Assembly (NCBI GenBank): GCA_964477875.1
Contig: CAYZFR010000123.1
Location: forward strand, 1 to 11,825
Source: Kuafuiihalomonas sp964477875
GTDB lineage: Bacteria > Myxococcota > Kuafuiibacteriia > Kuafuiibacteriales > Kuafuiibacteriaceae
DNA: 11,825 nt
Direction of reading: 5' to 3'
Shown here: positions 1 to 7,114 of the stretch, piece by piece
Layout of the letters: every line of letters begins with the position of its first letter
Numbering within the stretch: position 1 is the first letter of the stretch
Program-made: the position numbers and the translations under genes
Notes under the pieces: generated by a model
What the model saw: only the letters and a program-made list of their open reading frames with translations
Told to the model about the DNA's origin: nothing
Database searches by the model: none

Positions 1-45
1 GCCGCCCTCGCGCGGCTGCTCGCCCGCCGCGCCGGTCCGGGCTGA
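1..45 (+). CDS. Possible C-terminal tail of an upstream gene (partial)
   Basis: Frame 1 is open from the left edge and ends at TGA 43-45. It encodes a short Ala/Leu/Arg-rich tail (AALARLLARRAGPG). The codons are G/C-ending and the end lies 58 bases before the chosen start of the next gene, which is where an upstream gene would be expected to stop. With only 14 codons, no family can be named, and in DNA this GC-rich an open frame of this length is weak evidence. Confidence 0.3.
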   Translation, partial: AALARLLARRAGPG

Positions 46-103
46 ACCGGACGCCCCGGCGACTTTGCTTGGCGCGTCGCGGCGCGGAGGGCATGTTGGT
101 GAA

Positions 104-640
104 GTGTACCGGATCCACCGCAGCGTGGACGTGAGCTTCTCGCACCACGTCCGAGGCCACTCCGGGCCCTGCGTCAACGTCCACGGCCACACCTGGAAGT
201 TCGAGGTCGGTCTGGGGGCGGCGGAGCTCGACGCCGAGGGATTCGTGGTGGACTTCGGTCGCCTCAAGTCCGAGGTCCTTCAGCCGGTTCACGCCTTGCT
301 CGACCACGGACTCGCGGTGGGCGAGACCACCTTCGCCGAGATCGAGTCCAGCCTCGCGCCCCTCGGGGAGCGCCTGATCGGCAGCCGACAGGCCGTGCAC
401 GGCCCCGAGCACCAAAGCCCCGAACCGATCGAGATGCAGCTACGAGGCGCCCAGCTCAGATACCCCGGCGGCCTGAAGGTCTGCGTCTTCCCCTTCGACC
501 CCACGAGCGAGCGCCTCGCCCGCTGGCTGTGGGACCTGGCCGACGGAACCCTCGGCGACGACCGGGTTCACGTCGCCTACGCCCGGGTGTACGAGACGCT
601 TCACCCCGTGGAGTCGGTGGCCGAGTGGCGCCCCGACTGA
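104..640 (+). CDS. 6-pyruvoyltetrahydropterin synthase / 6-carboxytetrahydropterin synthase (QueD) family protein
   Basis: This is a pterin-forming enzyme of the PTPS/QueD family, whose members convert dihydroneopterin triphosphate to 6-carboxy- or 6-pyruvoyl-tetrahydropterin, for example in queuosine synthesis. From the GTG at 104 the protein has 178 residues. Visible motifs are FSHH (His15), the candidate catalytic Cys23, HGH (zinc ligands His27 and His29), VVDFGRLK (48-55), LDH (66-68), PTSERLARWLW (133-143) and the conserved ET pair (164-165). Family members are usually about 120-140 residues; here roughly 55-60 residues (about 72-130) are inserted between LDH and the PTSE helix. GTG 104 is preferred over an in-frame TTG at 65 because family members begin just before the FSxxH strand; GGAGGG lies at 86-91, a rather long 12 bases upstream. 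No other queuosine gene is visible, so the exact reaction (QueD or another PTPS activity) is left open. Confidence 0.85.
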   Translation: MYRIHRSVDVSFSHHVRGHSGPCVNVHGHTWKFEVGLGAAELDAEGFVVDFGRLKSEVLQPVHALLDHGLAVGETTFAEIESSLAPLGERLIGSRQAVHGPEHQSPEPIEMQLRGAQLRYPGGLKVCVFPFDPTSERLARWLWDLADGTLGDDRVHVAYARVYETLHPVESVAEWRPD

Positions 641-660
641 ACGGAACGACCGAGAGATCG

Positions 661-2028
661 ATGGAGCTGTACAACACCCTCAGCCGCAAGAAGGAGGCCT
701 TCGAGCCCACCGAGCCAGGTCGCGTGCGCATGTACGTCTGCGGGCCGACGGTCTACGGCTACGCCCACATCGGCAACTTTCGGCCGGCGGTGGTCTTCGA
801 CACCCTCTATCGACTGCTGCTCCACGAGTTCGACGAGGTCGTCTACGCCCGCAACATCACCGACGTCGACGACAAGATCATGAAGAAGGCCAAGGAGGAG
901 GGGGTCGCCATCGATGAGATCACGACCCGGTTCACGAAGGCCTACCTCGAGGACTCGGCCGCCCTGAACATCCTGGAGCCGACGCTTCAACCCAAGGCGA
1001 CCGAGCACATCGGCGACATGATCTCGCTCATCGAGCGCTTGGTCGAAAACGGACACGCCTACGCCGCCGACGGCCACGTCATGTTCTCGGTCGAAAGCTG
1101 CGGCAAGTACGGTCAGCTCTCCCGCCGCAGCCAGGAAGAGATGTTGGCCGGGGCCCGGGTCGAGGTCGCGAGCTACAAGCGCAACGCCGGCGACTTCGTG
1201 CTCTGGAAGCCATCCACTGAAGACCAGCCGGGCTGGCAGAGCCCCTGGGGCTTTGGGCGCCCGGGTTGGCATACCGAGTGCGCGGCCATGATCGAAGCCC
1301 ACATGGGCGACACCATCGACATCCACGGCGGCGGCATCGACCTGTGCTTTCCCCACCACGAGAACGAGCTCGCCCAGGCCGAGTGCGTCCACGGCGGCCA
1401 GACCTTTGCCCGCTTCTGGATGCACAACGGCTTCCTCAGCATCGAACAGGAGAAGATGTCGAAGTCCCTCGGCAACGTGATGCTCGTGCACGAGCTTCGT
1501 AAGTCGGTGCCCGGCGAGGCGATCCGATTCGCGCTTCTCAAGGCGCACTATCGCCAGCCCCTGGACTGGAACGCCGACACGCCCAGCGAGGCCGTGGCAG
1601 CGCTGGATCGGCTCTACACCGCGCTGCGCGGACTCGGAGACGTGGAGGCGGTCGAAGCCGAGCCAGCCCCGAAAGTCCTCGCCGCGCTTCGGGACGATCT
1701 CAACACGCCCCAGGCCATCTCGGAGCTGTTCCAGGTGGCCAAGGAGGCCAACACCGCCACCGATCGGTCGGAGCGAGCCCGACTGAAAGGCGTCCTGCAG
1801 GCATCGGCGGGTCTGATGGGCTTTTTGGAGAGCGAAGACTGGTTCACCGGCGGCGCCGGGGACGGTCCGAGCGCGGAACAAATCGAGGCTCTGATCCTAG
1901 CCCGAAAAGACGCCCGCAAGAACAAGGACTTCGCGGAGGCAGACCGCATCCGCGACGAGCTCACCGCCCTCGGCGTCGTCCTCGAGGACGCCCCCGACGG
2001 TGGGACCCGCTGGCGCATCCAGCATTGA
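661..2028 (+). CDS. cysS: Cysteinyl-tRNA synthetase
   Basis: This class I aminoacyl-tRNA synthetase charges tRNA-Cys with cysteine using ATP in the cytoplasm. It has 455 residues, close to the usual 460. Visible features in order are the MYVCGPTVY strand with zinc ligand Cys27, the HIGN signature (36-39), GWHTEC with zinc ligand Cys207, HHENE with His232 and Glu236, and KMSKS (265-269). All four zinc ligands and both ATP-binding signatures are intact, so it should be functional. The C-terminal region holds the usual helical anticodon-binding part, including the ARKDARKNKDFAEADRIRDE stretch typical of CysRS. ATG 661 is chosen because MELYNT matches the family N-terminus; the open frame extends further upstream but only across the preceding gene. 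The ribosome-binding site is weak (GAGAGA, 651-656). It lies 20 bases after the QueD-family gene and 10 bases before the DUF971 gene. Confidence 0.98.
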   Translation: MELYNTLSRKKEAFEPTEPGRVRMYVCGPTVYGYAHIGNFRPAVVFDTLYRLLLHEFDEVVYARNITDVDDKIMKKAKEEGVAIDEITTRFTKAYLEDSAALNILEPTLQPKATEHIGDMISLIERLVENGHAYAADGHVMFSVESCGKYGQLSRRSQEEMLAGARVEVASYKRNAGDFVLWKPSTEDQPGWQSPWGFGRPGWHTECAAMIEAHMGDTIDIHGGGIDLCFPHHENELAQAECVHGGQTFARFWMHNGFLSIEQEKMSKSLGNVMLVHELRKSVPGEAIRFALLKAHYRQPLDWNADTPSEAVAALDRLYTALRGLGDVEAVEAEPAPKVLAALRDDLNTPQAISELFQVAKEANTATDRSERARLKGVLQASAGLMGFLESEDWFTGGAGDGPSAEQIEALILARKDARKNKDFAEADRIRDELTALGVVLEDAPDGGTRWRIQH

Positions 2029-2038
2029 GGAAAGAACC

Positions 2039-2347
2039 ATGAAGGAAGAGACGACACCAATGGAAGTTCGACTCGACCGTGACAACGGCCGGGTCTTGAT
2101 CAGCTGGGAGGACGGCGCGCGGCTGCAGTATCCCCTCGACGACCTGCACAACGCCTGTCCCTCCGCCACTTGCCGCGGCCACTCGGCCGGTGAGGTCGAG
2201 CCCCCCAACCTGAAGGGCGCAAACCTCCTTCAGATCGAAGAGGTCGGCAACTACGCCCTCCGCTTCATTTGGGCTCCGCCGGGCTGCAACCACGGCATCT
2301 ACACCTGGCCATACCTCCGCGAGATCGGGCAGACCTGCCCATCCTGA
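2039..2347 (+). CDS. DUF971 (gamma-butyrobetaine hydroxylase-like N-terminal domain) protein
   Basis: This small 102-residue protein consists of a single DUF971 domain, the fold that forms the N-terminal zinc-binding part of gamma-butyrobetaine hydroxylases and is also fused to ApbC/Mrp-type Fe-S carrier proteins. Visible family features are ISWEDG (21-26), YPLDDLHNACP (31-41), CRGH (45-48), VGNYALRFIW (69-78) and HGIYTWPYLRE (85-95). Putative zinc ligands are Cys40, Cys45 and His85. Where many relatives have CPCxxC this one has CPxxxC, so one Cys is absent; an extra Cys83 lies close to His85. The role of stand-alone members is not established; a link to iron-sulfur or zinc handling is inference. 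AGGAAAG at 2028-2034 overlaps the cysS stop and supports ATG 2039; an internal ATG at 2060, also with a purine-rich lead, is an alternative. Confidence 0.9.
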   Translation: MKEETTPMEVRLDRDNGRVLISWEDGARLQYPLDDLHNACPSATCRGHSAGEVEPPNLKGANLLQIEEVGNYALRFIWAPPGCNHGIYTWPYLREIGQTCPS

Positions 2348-2386
2348 TCGTCTCTGCCGCGGCGGGCGTTCGAAGAAGAGTTAAGC

Positions 2387-3433
2387 GTGTCGAGCCCCGC
2401 CCCCCACTTGGTCCACGTCCTGGGCATGCACCGGAGCGGGACATCGGCCGTGACTCGGGCGGTGAACCTGCTCGGAGCATCGCTGGGCGAGGACCTGATG
2501 GCCCCCCGAGCGGAGGACAATCCGCGGGGCTACTGGGAGCACCGTGAGGTCGAGCGTCTGCAGCAGATCTTCTTGGAGCAGCTGGGGCGCAACTGGGACG
2601 ACGTTCGTCGCATCCCCGACGAGACCTGGGAAACGGCGGCGGCGCAGGATTTGACGCGCGCGCTCGCCGGCCAGATGACGGCTGAGCTGTCGAACCAGCC
2701 CTTCTTCGCCCTGAAAGACCCCCGGACCTGCCTGTTCGGCCGGGTGTGGCAGCGCGTTCAAAGCCGGGTCGGTTTTCGGTCTTCGGCCGTCGCCGTGATT
2801 CGGCACCCGCGCGGCGTGATCGACTCGCTGGGGCGACGCTCGGACATACCGAACATGCTCTCGCTGTGGCTGTGGTGGCGCCACAACTTGGGCTGGCTGG
2901 AGCTGAGCCAGGCCATGCCCCGAGTGATCTTGGTGTTCGAGGAGCTCATCGAGGATCCGAGGGCCGCGCTCGGAGACGTTCTGAAGCTGGAGGCGCCCTG
3001 GCGCCCCGAAGGCATGAACGACGCCGAGGCCTCCATCGAAGCCAGCGCACCCCGATCGACGAGCTTCGAATCCCCCCCTGACGTCGAAGAAGACTGGTGG
3101 TCGGCCAGCCTGGACTTCTACCGGGCCTTGGTCGCCGGGCCGCGCATCGGACGCGACGTCCTCCCCGCTGGATTCGAGGGCGAGCTTCGGGCTCGACTGG
3201 AGCGCCTCGATCCCGTCCTGGACCGGCTCGGCTTCTTGATCCGGGCCGAGTGCCGACACCGCTGGGCGCTCGTTCGGTGCACGGAGAAGAACGAGAAGCT
3301 TCGGGAGCAGCATCGAAGCTCGGAGCGAGCCGAGCGACAGCTCCGGGAGAAGCTCCAGTCCATCGAAGGCTCGCGGGGCTACAAGGCCCTGCGCCGCCTC
3401 CAGCTCCTCAGGCGCCGGCTTCGAGGGACCTGA
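2387..3433 (+). CDS. Sulfotransferase family protein with C-terminal coiled coil
   Basis: This is a 348-residue protein of the PAPS-dependent sulfotransferase fold, which moves a sulfuryl group from PAPS to a carbohydrate, lipid or protein acceptor. The 5'-phosphosulfate loop GMHRSGTS (13-20) sits near the N-terminus, followed by LKDPR (109-113) and the 3'-phosphate-binding stretch VIRHPRGVIDSLGR (137-150). There is no signal peptide or membrane helix, so it is probably cytoplasmic. Residues about 298-328 are charged and predicted from composition to be a coiled coil, ending in SRGYKALRRLQLLRRRLRG, a basic tail resembling the linkers next to bacterial glycosyltransferase domains. GTG 2387 is supported by the purine-rich GAAGAAGAG at 2372-2380 and by the position of the P-loop. 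The natural acceptor cannot be read from sequence; a surface polysaccharide or glycolipid is an inference from the tail. It ends 9 bases from the convergent kinase gene. Confidence 0.85.
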   Translation: MSSPAPHLVHVLGMHRSGTSAVTRAVNLLGASLGEDLMAPRAEDNPRGYWEHREVERLQQIFLEQLGRNWDDVRRIPDETWETAAAQDLTRALAGQMTAELSNQPFFALKDPRTCLFGRVWQRVQSRVGFRSSAVAVIRHPRGVIDSLGRRSDIPNMLSLWLWWRHNLGWLELSQAMPRVILVFEELIEDPRAALGDVLKLEAPWRPEGMNDAEASIEASAPRSTSFESPPDVEEDWWSASLDFYRALVAGPRIGRDVLPAGFEGELRARLERLDPVLDRLGFLIRAECRHRWALVRCTEKNEKLREQHRSSERAERQLREKLQSIEGSRGYKALRRLQLLRRRLRGT

Positions 3434-3437
3434 ACCC

Positions 3438-3450
3438 GAGCCTCAGGCTC
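3438..3450. repeat. Small palindrome at convergent stop codons
   Basis: GAGCC and GGCTC flank a 3-base centre (TCA) that is itself the kinase stop codon on the other strand; the sulfotransferase stops at 3433. The stem is only 5 bp and has no T-run on either side, so calling it a bidirectional terminator would be speculative. The same 11-mer recurs at the other convergent junction near 8479-8489. Confidence 0.35.
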
Positions 3451-5659
3451 TTCGGGCCGTCAGCCCATCGATCGTCTGGATGACCTCCAACATCGAAGAG
3501 GGGCGCTCCTCGGGTTGGATCGCGAGACAGCGGCGGAGGAAAGTCCGAAGCTCGTGGCCAAAGTGCGGGTCGGCCGGGAGCTCCGGAGGCGGGCGCTTCA
3601 CGCGCTCGATGAGGGCGTCGAGTGTGCTTCCGAAAGGTGCTTTGCCGTTCAGCATTTCGAAGATCACGACGCCGAGCGAAAACACGTCGGCCCGGGCGTC
3701 GGTCTCCTTGCCTCGGGCCTGTTCGGGCGCCATGTAGCGCATGGTCCCGACCATCATCCCCTGTCCGCTGTCGTCGCTGACGAAGCGTGCCACGCCGAAG
3801 TCGGTCAGCCGGACGGCGGCCGCGGCGTCGATGAGCACGTTGGTCGGCTTGACGTCCCGGTGCAGGATGCCGGCTTCATGGACGGCGCTCAGGGCCGCCG
3901 CGACGTCACGGCCGATGCGAAGCGCCAGCGCCAGGTCGAGCGGCCCCTTCTCCAACCACTTCCGCAAGGTGCGCCCCTCGAAGAACTCCATGGCAATGAA
4001 GGTGAGCCCGGCCTCCTGGCCGAAGTCGTAGATTGAGATGCAGTTGGGGTGCCGCACCCTGGCCGCCAGCCGGGCCTCCCGTAGGAAGCGACGAAGGGCA
4101 GCGTCGTCGGGCTGAATGCCTTCATCCAACACCTTGATCGCCACCGGGCGATCTAGAACTTGGTCTCGAGCGAGGTAGACCCGAGCCTGGGCGCCGCGAC
4201 CGACCCGACGCTCGAGAAGGAAGCGGTCGCGGAGGATGGTCCCGACCAGCTCGTCCCGCCGCGGCGTCGACGGCCGACGGGGCGGCGGGGCCACCGGCTG
4301 GGTGGGGTCTCGCTTCACCTGGGCCTGCGGTCCCGACGCGCTCTCGGGCGCCAGAAACAAGTCTGCGGTCAGAGATTCGGGGATGAAATCACCGGTCGAA
4401 GCGGGCATTTCGACCGAGCCCAAAGACGAGGAGCGCCCCGGGTCGGGCCCTGTGAACACCATGGGCCGGCCGACGACGCTGGAGCCTCGGCCGGGAGGGG
4501 CGCTGCTGATGGTGGAGCGGTCTGTCTCGCGGAGTCGGGCCAGGCGCTGGGCGACGTCGCGATAGCCGGGCTCGAAGGCGGCGACGGTCCGAAAGGCGTT
4601 GCGGGCCCCGGCCAAGTACCCCTCGCGCTCCAGCAAGATCCCGTACTGGTACCCGGCAGGCACGTGGGCCGGGGTCGGTGCGATCCCCAAGAACAGCTCT
4701 TGGAGGACGGTCAGCGCCTCCTGGGTCTCGCCGCGCTCGGCCAGGACCTCGCCGAGCATGGTGCGGGCCGCCAAGAACTCCGGCGAGCTCGAAGGCAAGG
4801 CGCGCAGGCGCGCGATGGCGGGGGAGTAGAGGTCATCTCGTCCCGCACGGGCCTGGGCCAGCAGCGCCACCACCTCGGTCAAGGCTCCCTCGCCAGCAGC
4901 CGGTCGGCGCCGGCGAAGCAAGCGCTCCGCGTCCTCGGCCCGGCCGGCCGAGCGCAGGCAGTTGGCGGCCCGCTCCAGGTCGCCCATCCGCTCGTACAGT
5001 CTCGAGGCGGCGTCCCAAAGTTGCCCCCGGGCGGCGGCCTCGGCCGCCTTCGCGCCGTCGCCGGCCAACTCGAACAGACGCACCGCCTCGTAGGGCTCGC
5101 CAGCCTCTTCAAAGTGAACCGCGGCCTCGGCGAGGCGACCAGATTGCTCGGCCCGGCGAGCGAGGAGCCGATGATGGGTGGCCAGGTCGCCGGCCTCTCG
5201 GGCCATGTCGGCGGCGGCGAGGAGGTCTCCGACCTCGACGAAGAGGCGCTGAGCCTCGGCCGGGCGGCCGGTGTCGGCGAGGAGCTTCGCGGCAAACTCG
5301 AGCTCGCCCCCCCAACGGAGGACTTGGACCGCGCGCTCCACCTGGCCCGCGTGGGCGTACAGCTCCCCGGCCTTGCGACAGGTGCGGGTGGTCGCGCTGG
5401 CCGAGAGACGGCGACCGGAGCTGCCGACGAGGGCATTGACCAGCAGGTCGGCCGCTCGCGCGGGGTGCCCGAGCTCGGCGTGCAGCTGCGCAGCGCGGAT
5501 CGGATCGCCGTGGCTTTCGAACAGCGACGCCGCCGCCTCCCGATCTCCGGCTCGTTCGAAGAGCTCGGCCGCGAGCAAGGGCGCACCTTCTTGCAGGCGA
5601 GCCTCGGCCTCGGCGCGGAGCGCGTCGATCCGCTCGCTGTCGGGCTCCGCCTGATTCAC
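3443..5659 (-). CDS. Cytoplasmic Ser/Thr protein kinase with N-terminal helical-repeat solenoid
   Basis: This 738-residue protein ends in a Hanks-type (eukaryote-like) Ser/Thr kinase domain, about residues 472-735. The catalytic set is intact: Lys509 in VAIK, Glu528 in the C-helix, HRD 600-602 with Lys604 and Asn607, DFG 620-622, and GTMRYMAPE with APE 644-646. The nucleotide loop GRGAQARVY (487-495) lacks the third glycine of GxGxxG. The N-terminal part is not an extracellular sensor: residues 30-256 form about 15 helical units of 13 residues with pattern AAxLFxxxGD, followed by TPR-like helices (about 293-378) and a Ser/Pro-rich linker (about 380-470). No signal peptide or membrane segment is seen. 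Most bacterial relatives put the kinase first and TPRs last, so the order here is inverted. The start is GTG 5659, with an in-frame TAA just upstream and no clear Shine-Dalgarno. It is convergent with the sulfotransferase and divergent from mpl. Substrates are unknown; the repeats probably bind a partner protein. Confidence 0.92.
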   Translation of the reverse strand: MNQAEPDSERIDALRAEAEARLQEGAPLLAAELFERAGDREAAASLFESHGDPIRAAQLHAELGHPARAADLLVNALVGSSGRRLSASATTRTCRKAGELYAHAGQVERAVQVLRWGGELEFAAKLLADTGRPAEAQRLFVEVGDLLAAADMAREAGDLATHHRLLARRAEQSGRLAEAAVHFEEAGEPYEAVRLFELAGDGAKAAEAAARGQLWDAASRLYERMGDLERAANCLRSAGRAEDAERLLRRRRPAAGEGALTEVVALLAQARAGRDDLYSPAIARLRALPSSSPEFLAARTMLGEVLAERGETQEALTVLQELFLGIAPTPAHVPAGYQYGILLEREGYLAGARNAFRTVAAFEPGYRDVAQRLARLRETDRSTISSAPPGRGSSVVGRPMVFTGPDPGRSSSLGSVEMPASTGDFIPESLTADLFLAPESASGPQAQVKRDPTQPVAPPPRRPSTPRRDELVGTILRDRFLLERRVGRGAQARVYLARDQVLDRPVAIKVLDEGIQPDDAALRRFLREARLAARVRHPNCISIYDFGQEAGLTFIAMEFFEGRTLRKWLEKGPLDLALALRIGRDVAAALSAVHEAGILHRDVKPTNVLIDAAAAVRLTDFGVARFVSDDSGQGMMVGTMRYMAPEQARGKETDARADVFSLGVVIFEMLNGKAPFGSTLDALIERVKRPPPELPADPHFGHELRTFLRRCLAIQPEERPSSMLEVIQTIDGLTARRA
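4892..5572 (-). repeat. Coding tandem repeat, 13-residue (39-base) period, in the kinase N-terminus
   Basis: Residues 30-256 of the kinase can be cut into units of exactly 13 residues. Examples are AAELFERAGDREA (30-42), AASLFESHGDPIR (43-55), AAKLLADTGRPAE (123-135), AVRLFELAGDGAK (192-204) and AANCLRSAGRAED (231-243). The conserved Leu falls at 33, 46, 59 and 72, then in register at 100, 113, 126, 139, (Met)152 and 165, then at 195, (Ala)208, 221, (Cys)234 and 247, with small phase shifts between blocks. Each unit looks like one short amphipathic helix plus a Gly-Asp turn. The DNA is diverged between units, so this is an old protein repeat rather than a recent DNA duplication. Confidence 0.8.
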
Positions 5660-5746
5660 GGCGGCGAATTAGACCACCGCCGAGGGAGAAACGAAATCCA
5701 ATGATGGGTCGCACCTGGGGGTTCCGTCGGATAGGCTCCTGTCCCC
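5660..5746. promoter_or_regulatory. Divergent intergenic region between kinase and mpl
   Basis: The 87 bases between two divergent GTG starts must carry both promoters unless each is read from further inside the other gene. I cannot identify convincing -35/-10 boxes on either strand. An inverted repeat CGGCGG (5659-5664) / CCGCCG (5677-5682), 12-base loop, abuts the kinase start; in kinase mRNA it would fold directly over the region where a ribosome-binding site should be. Upstream of mpl there is only a weak purine-rich stretch (GGATAGG, 5729-5735). Confidence 0.4.
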
Positions 5747-7114
5747 GTGGCCAAGGTGCACTTGATCGGGGTCTGCGGCACCGGGATGGGTTCATTTGCC
5801 GGCTTGCTCAAGGACGCGGGCCACGAGGTTCGCGGCAGCGACCAGGCCACCTTCCCCCCCATGTCGGACAAGCTACGAGAGTGGGGCATTGAAATGCGCA
5901 CGCCTTACGCGCCGTCGAACTTGGAGCCCGCTCCCGACTTGGTGATCGTGGGGAACGCGATTCGACGCGAAAATCCGGAGGCCACGGCGGCCCGGGTGGC
6001 TGAGCTTCCTCAGACTTCTTTTCCCGAGGCGCTCGCTCGCTTCTTCCTGAAGGACCGCACTTCGATCGTCGTCGCCGGCACGCATGGCAAGACCACGACG
6101 ACGTCGATGATCGCCCACCTGCTCCACGCCACCGGCCGCGACCCCAGCTTCTTGATCGGCGGCGTCCCCGAAAACTTTGGCGTCGGCTTTCGCCACGGCG
6201 AGGGCCCCCACTTCGTAGTCGAGGGCGACGAGTACGACACCGCCTACTTCGACAAACGCCCCAAGTTTCTTCACTACCAGCCCGAGCTCCTGGTCCTCAC
6301 CTCGCTCGAGTTCGACCACGCCGACATCTATCCGGACCTGGCCGCCATCGAAGGCCGATTCGCGGAGCTGGTTGCGCTGGTGCCCGAGAATGGCCTGATC
6401 TTGGCCGCCGCCGACGCTCGGCTACCGCTCGAGAACGCCCGGGCGCCGGTGCTGCGCTACGGCGCTGGGGGCGACGTCGCCCCCGAAGCGGTGGCGCTCG
6501 ACGAAGACGGCGCGCGCTTTCGGTTCCGGGGGCTCGAGCATCGCCTGAGCCTCGGGGGCGCCTTCAACGTCGACAACGCGACCGCGGCCCTGGAAATCGC
6601 TGCCCGGGTGGGCGTCCCCGCCGGCGAGGCCGCGGCCGCCCTCGCCGAGTTTCGGGGCGTGGCCAGGCGCCAGACCGTCCGGGCCCTGGTCGACGGGGTG
6701 CGGATCGTCGACGACTTCGCCCATCACCCGACGGCGGTGCGGCTCACCCTGGAAGGCCTGCGCTCTCGCTTTCCCGGTCGCTTGGTCGCGGTCTTCGAGC
6801 CCCGTACCGCCACCAGCGCCCGGCGAATCTTTCAAGACGAGTACGCGCGCGCCTTCGACGCCGCGGACGAGGTCGTCATCGCCGGCGTCGGCCGCCCCGA
6901 ACTGCCCGAAGCGGAACGGCTCGACGTCGTCCGCCTGGCCGCCGAGATCGACGGCCGCGGGACGCCGGCTCGCTCGGTGGCCGCCGTCGAGCTGATCGTC
7001 GCCCAGCTCGCGGAGTCGGCCCGGCCGGGGACGACGATCGCCTTCATGAGCAACGGCGGCTTCGGCGGGATCCACGAACGAATGGAGGCGGCGCTCCGCG
7101 CTCGAAGCACATGA
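5747..7114 (+). CDS. mpl: UDP-N-acetylmuramate:L-alanyl-gamma-D-glutamyl-meso-diaminopimelate ligase
   Basis: This Mur-ligase family enzyme reattaches the recycled murein tripeptide to UDP-MurNAc using ATP in the cytoplasm, so the cell can reuse peptidoglycan breakdown products. It has 455 residues, the usual Mpl length. Visible features are the N-terminal GVCGTGMG nucleotide-fold loop (8-15), GNAIRRENP (69-77), the ATP loop GTHGKTTTT (111-119), VEGDEYDTAYFDKRPKFLHY (158-177), LEFDHADIY (187-195) and VDDFAHHPTA (321-330). The EYDTAYFDKR and LEFDHADIY forms favour Mpl over MurC, whose sequences differ here. GTG 5747 gives the typical short N-terminus (MAKVHLIGVCGTG). Its stop overlaps the start of the transporter gene by 4 bases (ATGA, 7111-7114), so the two are almost certainly one operon with coupled translation. 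Substrate specificity within Mur ligases rests on motif resemblance. Confidence 0.93.
   Translation: MAKVHLIGVCGTGMGSFAGLLKDAGHEVRGSDQATFPPMSDKLREWGIEMRTPYAPSNLEPAPDLVIVGNAIRRENPEATAARVAELPQTSFPEALARFFLKDRTSIVVAGTHGKTTTTSMIAHLLHATGRDPSFLIGGVPENFGVGFRHGEGPHFVVEGDEYDTAYFDKRPKFLHYQPELLVLTSLEFDHADIYPDLAAIEGRFAELVALVPENGLILAAADARLPLENARAPVLRYGAGGDVAPEAVALDEDGARFRFRGLEHRLSLGGAFNVDNATAALEIAARVGVPAGEAAAALAEFRGVARRQTVRALVDGVRIVDDFAHHPTAVRLTLEGLRSRFPGRLVAVFEPRTATSARRIFQDEYARAFDAADEVVIAGVGRPELPEAERLDVVRLAAEIDGRGTPARSVAAVELIVAQLAESARPGTTIAFMSNGGFGGIHERMEAALRARST

Noticed and set aside
601..1881. Long - strand open frame (426 codons) opposite cysS
   Set aside because: It lies antisense to an intact cysS with full catalytic motifs; GC-rich genes routinely leave long open antisense frames, and the translation shows no family features.
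3434..3460. Rho-independent terminator between the sulfotransferase and kinase
   Set aside because: The stem is only about 5 bp with a 3-base loop and no T-run on either strand.
4160..5704. Long + strand open frame (514 codons) opposite the kinase
   Set aside because: It is antisense to the well-supported kinase; the product is a low-complexity Gly/Ala/Arg-rich sequence and the apparent repeats mirror the 13-residue coding repeat.
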